Assembly: GCF_003967075.1 (NCBI RefSeq)
Contig: NZ_AP018664.1
Coordinates: forward strand, 2,046,001 to 2,110,000
Reading direction: 5' to 3'
Length of the DNA: 64,000 nt
Origin: Sphingobium amiense
GTDB lineage: Bacteria > Pseudomonadota > Alphaproteobacteria > Sphingomonadales > Sphingomonadaceae
Made by a program: the position numbers and the translations under genes
Notes under the pieces: generated by a model
The model's input: the letters and a program-made list of their open reading frames with translations, nothing else
What the model was told of the DNA's origin: nothing
Database searches by the model: none
In this document: positions 63,477 through 64,000 of the stretch, in pieces
How positions within the stretch are numbered: position 1 is the stretch's first letter
Layout: every line of letters starts with the position of its first letter

Positions 63477-64000
63477 ATGCGCCACGCGTTAACGGCCTTT
63501 CTGGCCGCCGCCAGCCTTTCGTCCATCGCCGCCGCACAGACACCCACGACGCCGCCGCCGCAGAGCGAGATCGGCGCTGCGGTCGCGAAGGATATGGACG
63601 GGCTGATGACGCTGTATCGCGATCTCCACGCCAGTCCCGAACTGTCGCTTCAGGAAGTGAGCACCGCCGCCAAGCTCGCCAGGCGGCTGCGCGCACTGAA
63701 ATTCGACGTGACGGAAAAGGTCGGCGGCACGGGCGTCGTCGCGGTGATGAAGAACGGCTCCGGCCCGGTGCTGCTGATCCGCGCCGACATGGACGGGCTG
63801 CCGGTCGTCGAGCAAACCGGCCTCGACTTCGCGTCGAAAGTGCGGACCAAGACGCCCGAAGGCGTGGAAACGGGGGTCATGCACGCCTGCGGCCATGACA
63901 CGCACATGACGGCCTTTATCGAGACGGCGAAGCTGCTTGCCGCGCGCAAGAAGTACTGGGACGGCACGCTCGTCATGATCCTCCAGCCCGCAGAGGAAGT
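63477..64000 (+). CDS. M20-family amidohydrolase, N-terminal part (runs off window)
   Basis: The gene begins at the ATG at 63477 (AAGGGAG upstream) and is open to the window end, 174 residues. It has a signal peptide (MRHALTAFLAAASLSSIAAA), the family start LYRDLHASPELSLQE, metal-site segments LIRADMDGLPVVEQTGLDFAS and MHACGHDTHMTAF, and ILQPAEE. It resembles N-acyl-amino-acid or peptidoglycan-type M20D aminoacylases exported to the periplasm. The rest of the catalytic core lies beyond the window. Confidence 0.88.
   Translation, partial: MRHALTAFLAAASLSSIAAAQTPTTPPPQSEIGAAVAKDMDGLMTLYRDLHASPELSLQEVSTAAKLARRLRALKFDVTEKVGGTGVVAVMKNGSGPVLLIRADMDGLPVVEQTGLDFASKVRTKTPEGVETGVMHACGHDTHMTAFIETAKLLAARKKYWDGTLVMILQPAEE

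Noticed and set aside
1..64000. CRISPR arrays or rRNA operons
   Set aside because: No regularly spaced direct repeats of about 25-40 bp and no rRNA-like sequence were seen in the window.

Overview
The window reads as chromosome of a GC-rich alphaproteobacterium, most likely a sphingomonad (Sphingobium/Sphingomonas/Novosphingobium type). This is inferred from gene content: an RTX/S-layer-like type I secretion locus, a NepR-type anti-sigma factor, an iron-sulfur (6-4) photolyase, the rplU-rpmA...obgE-proB order, and many ATGA-overlapping gene pairs. The genus is not proven. No database search was possible; assignments rest on motifs and family knowledge.

Layout. (1) 1-7610: a type I secretion locus on the minus strand. 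A small winged-helix regulator leads an operon of a TolC-like outer-membrane factor, an ABC exporter and an HlyD adaptor. Two likely substrates follow: a cadherin/Ig-repeat protein and an RTX/S-layer-like protein cut by the window edge. (2) 7700-20880: accessory DNA. It holds a decayed IS21-type element, a mobilisation module (putative oriT, accessory protein, large MOBP-like relaxase), a KfrA-like DNA-binding gene beside a cluster of GCGATATCGC palindromes, a PolB-type 3'-5' exonuclease followed by two unrecognised genes and a second, MobA/MobL-type relaxase-like gene, several small hypotheticals, and an intact IS110-family transposase gene. The block ends at the 3' end of a tRNA-Gln gene. 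(3) 20880-64000: dense core-type chromosome. It carries a MarR regulator, an enoyl-CoA hydratase, a BASS-type transporter, a Rieske oxygenase/FAD oxidoreductase pair, pyrB with an apparently catalytically dead dihydroorotase-like partner, tRNA-Trp, secE-nusG-rplK-rplA, a DEAD-box helicase, an FeS photolyase, a KefB/YbaL-type antiporter, rplU-rpmA, obgE-proB, radA-cvpA, two patatin-like genes, ccmAB, xth, erpA, an M23 peptidase, bcp-glnE, an orphan NepR-like gene, a 3-hydroxybutyrate dehydrogenase and a truncated M20 amidohydrolase.

The accessory block is the most likely home of something undescribed. It combines relaxase-like proteins of two MOB classes, an oriT-like structure and an active/degenerate exonuclease pair, but shows no recognisable replication protein, integrase or mating-pair genes. 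That fits a mobilisable or plasmid-derived segment parked at a tRNA gene. Small-scale observations in the core include a TetR gene with two spaced operators, one overlapping its own start codon, an orphan NepR paralogue, and a 119-bp palindromic intergenic repeat.
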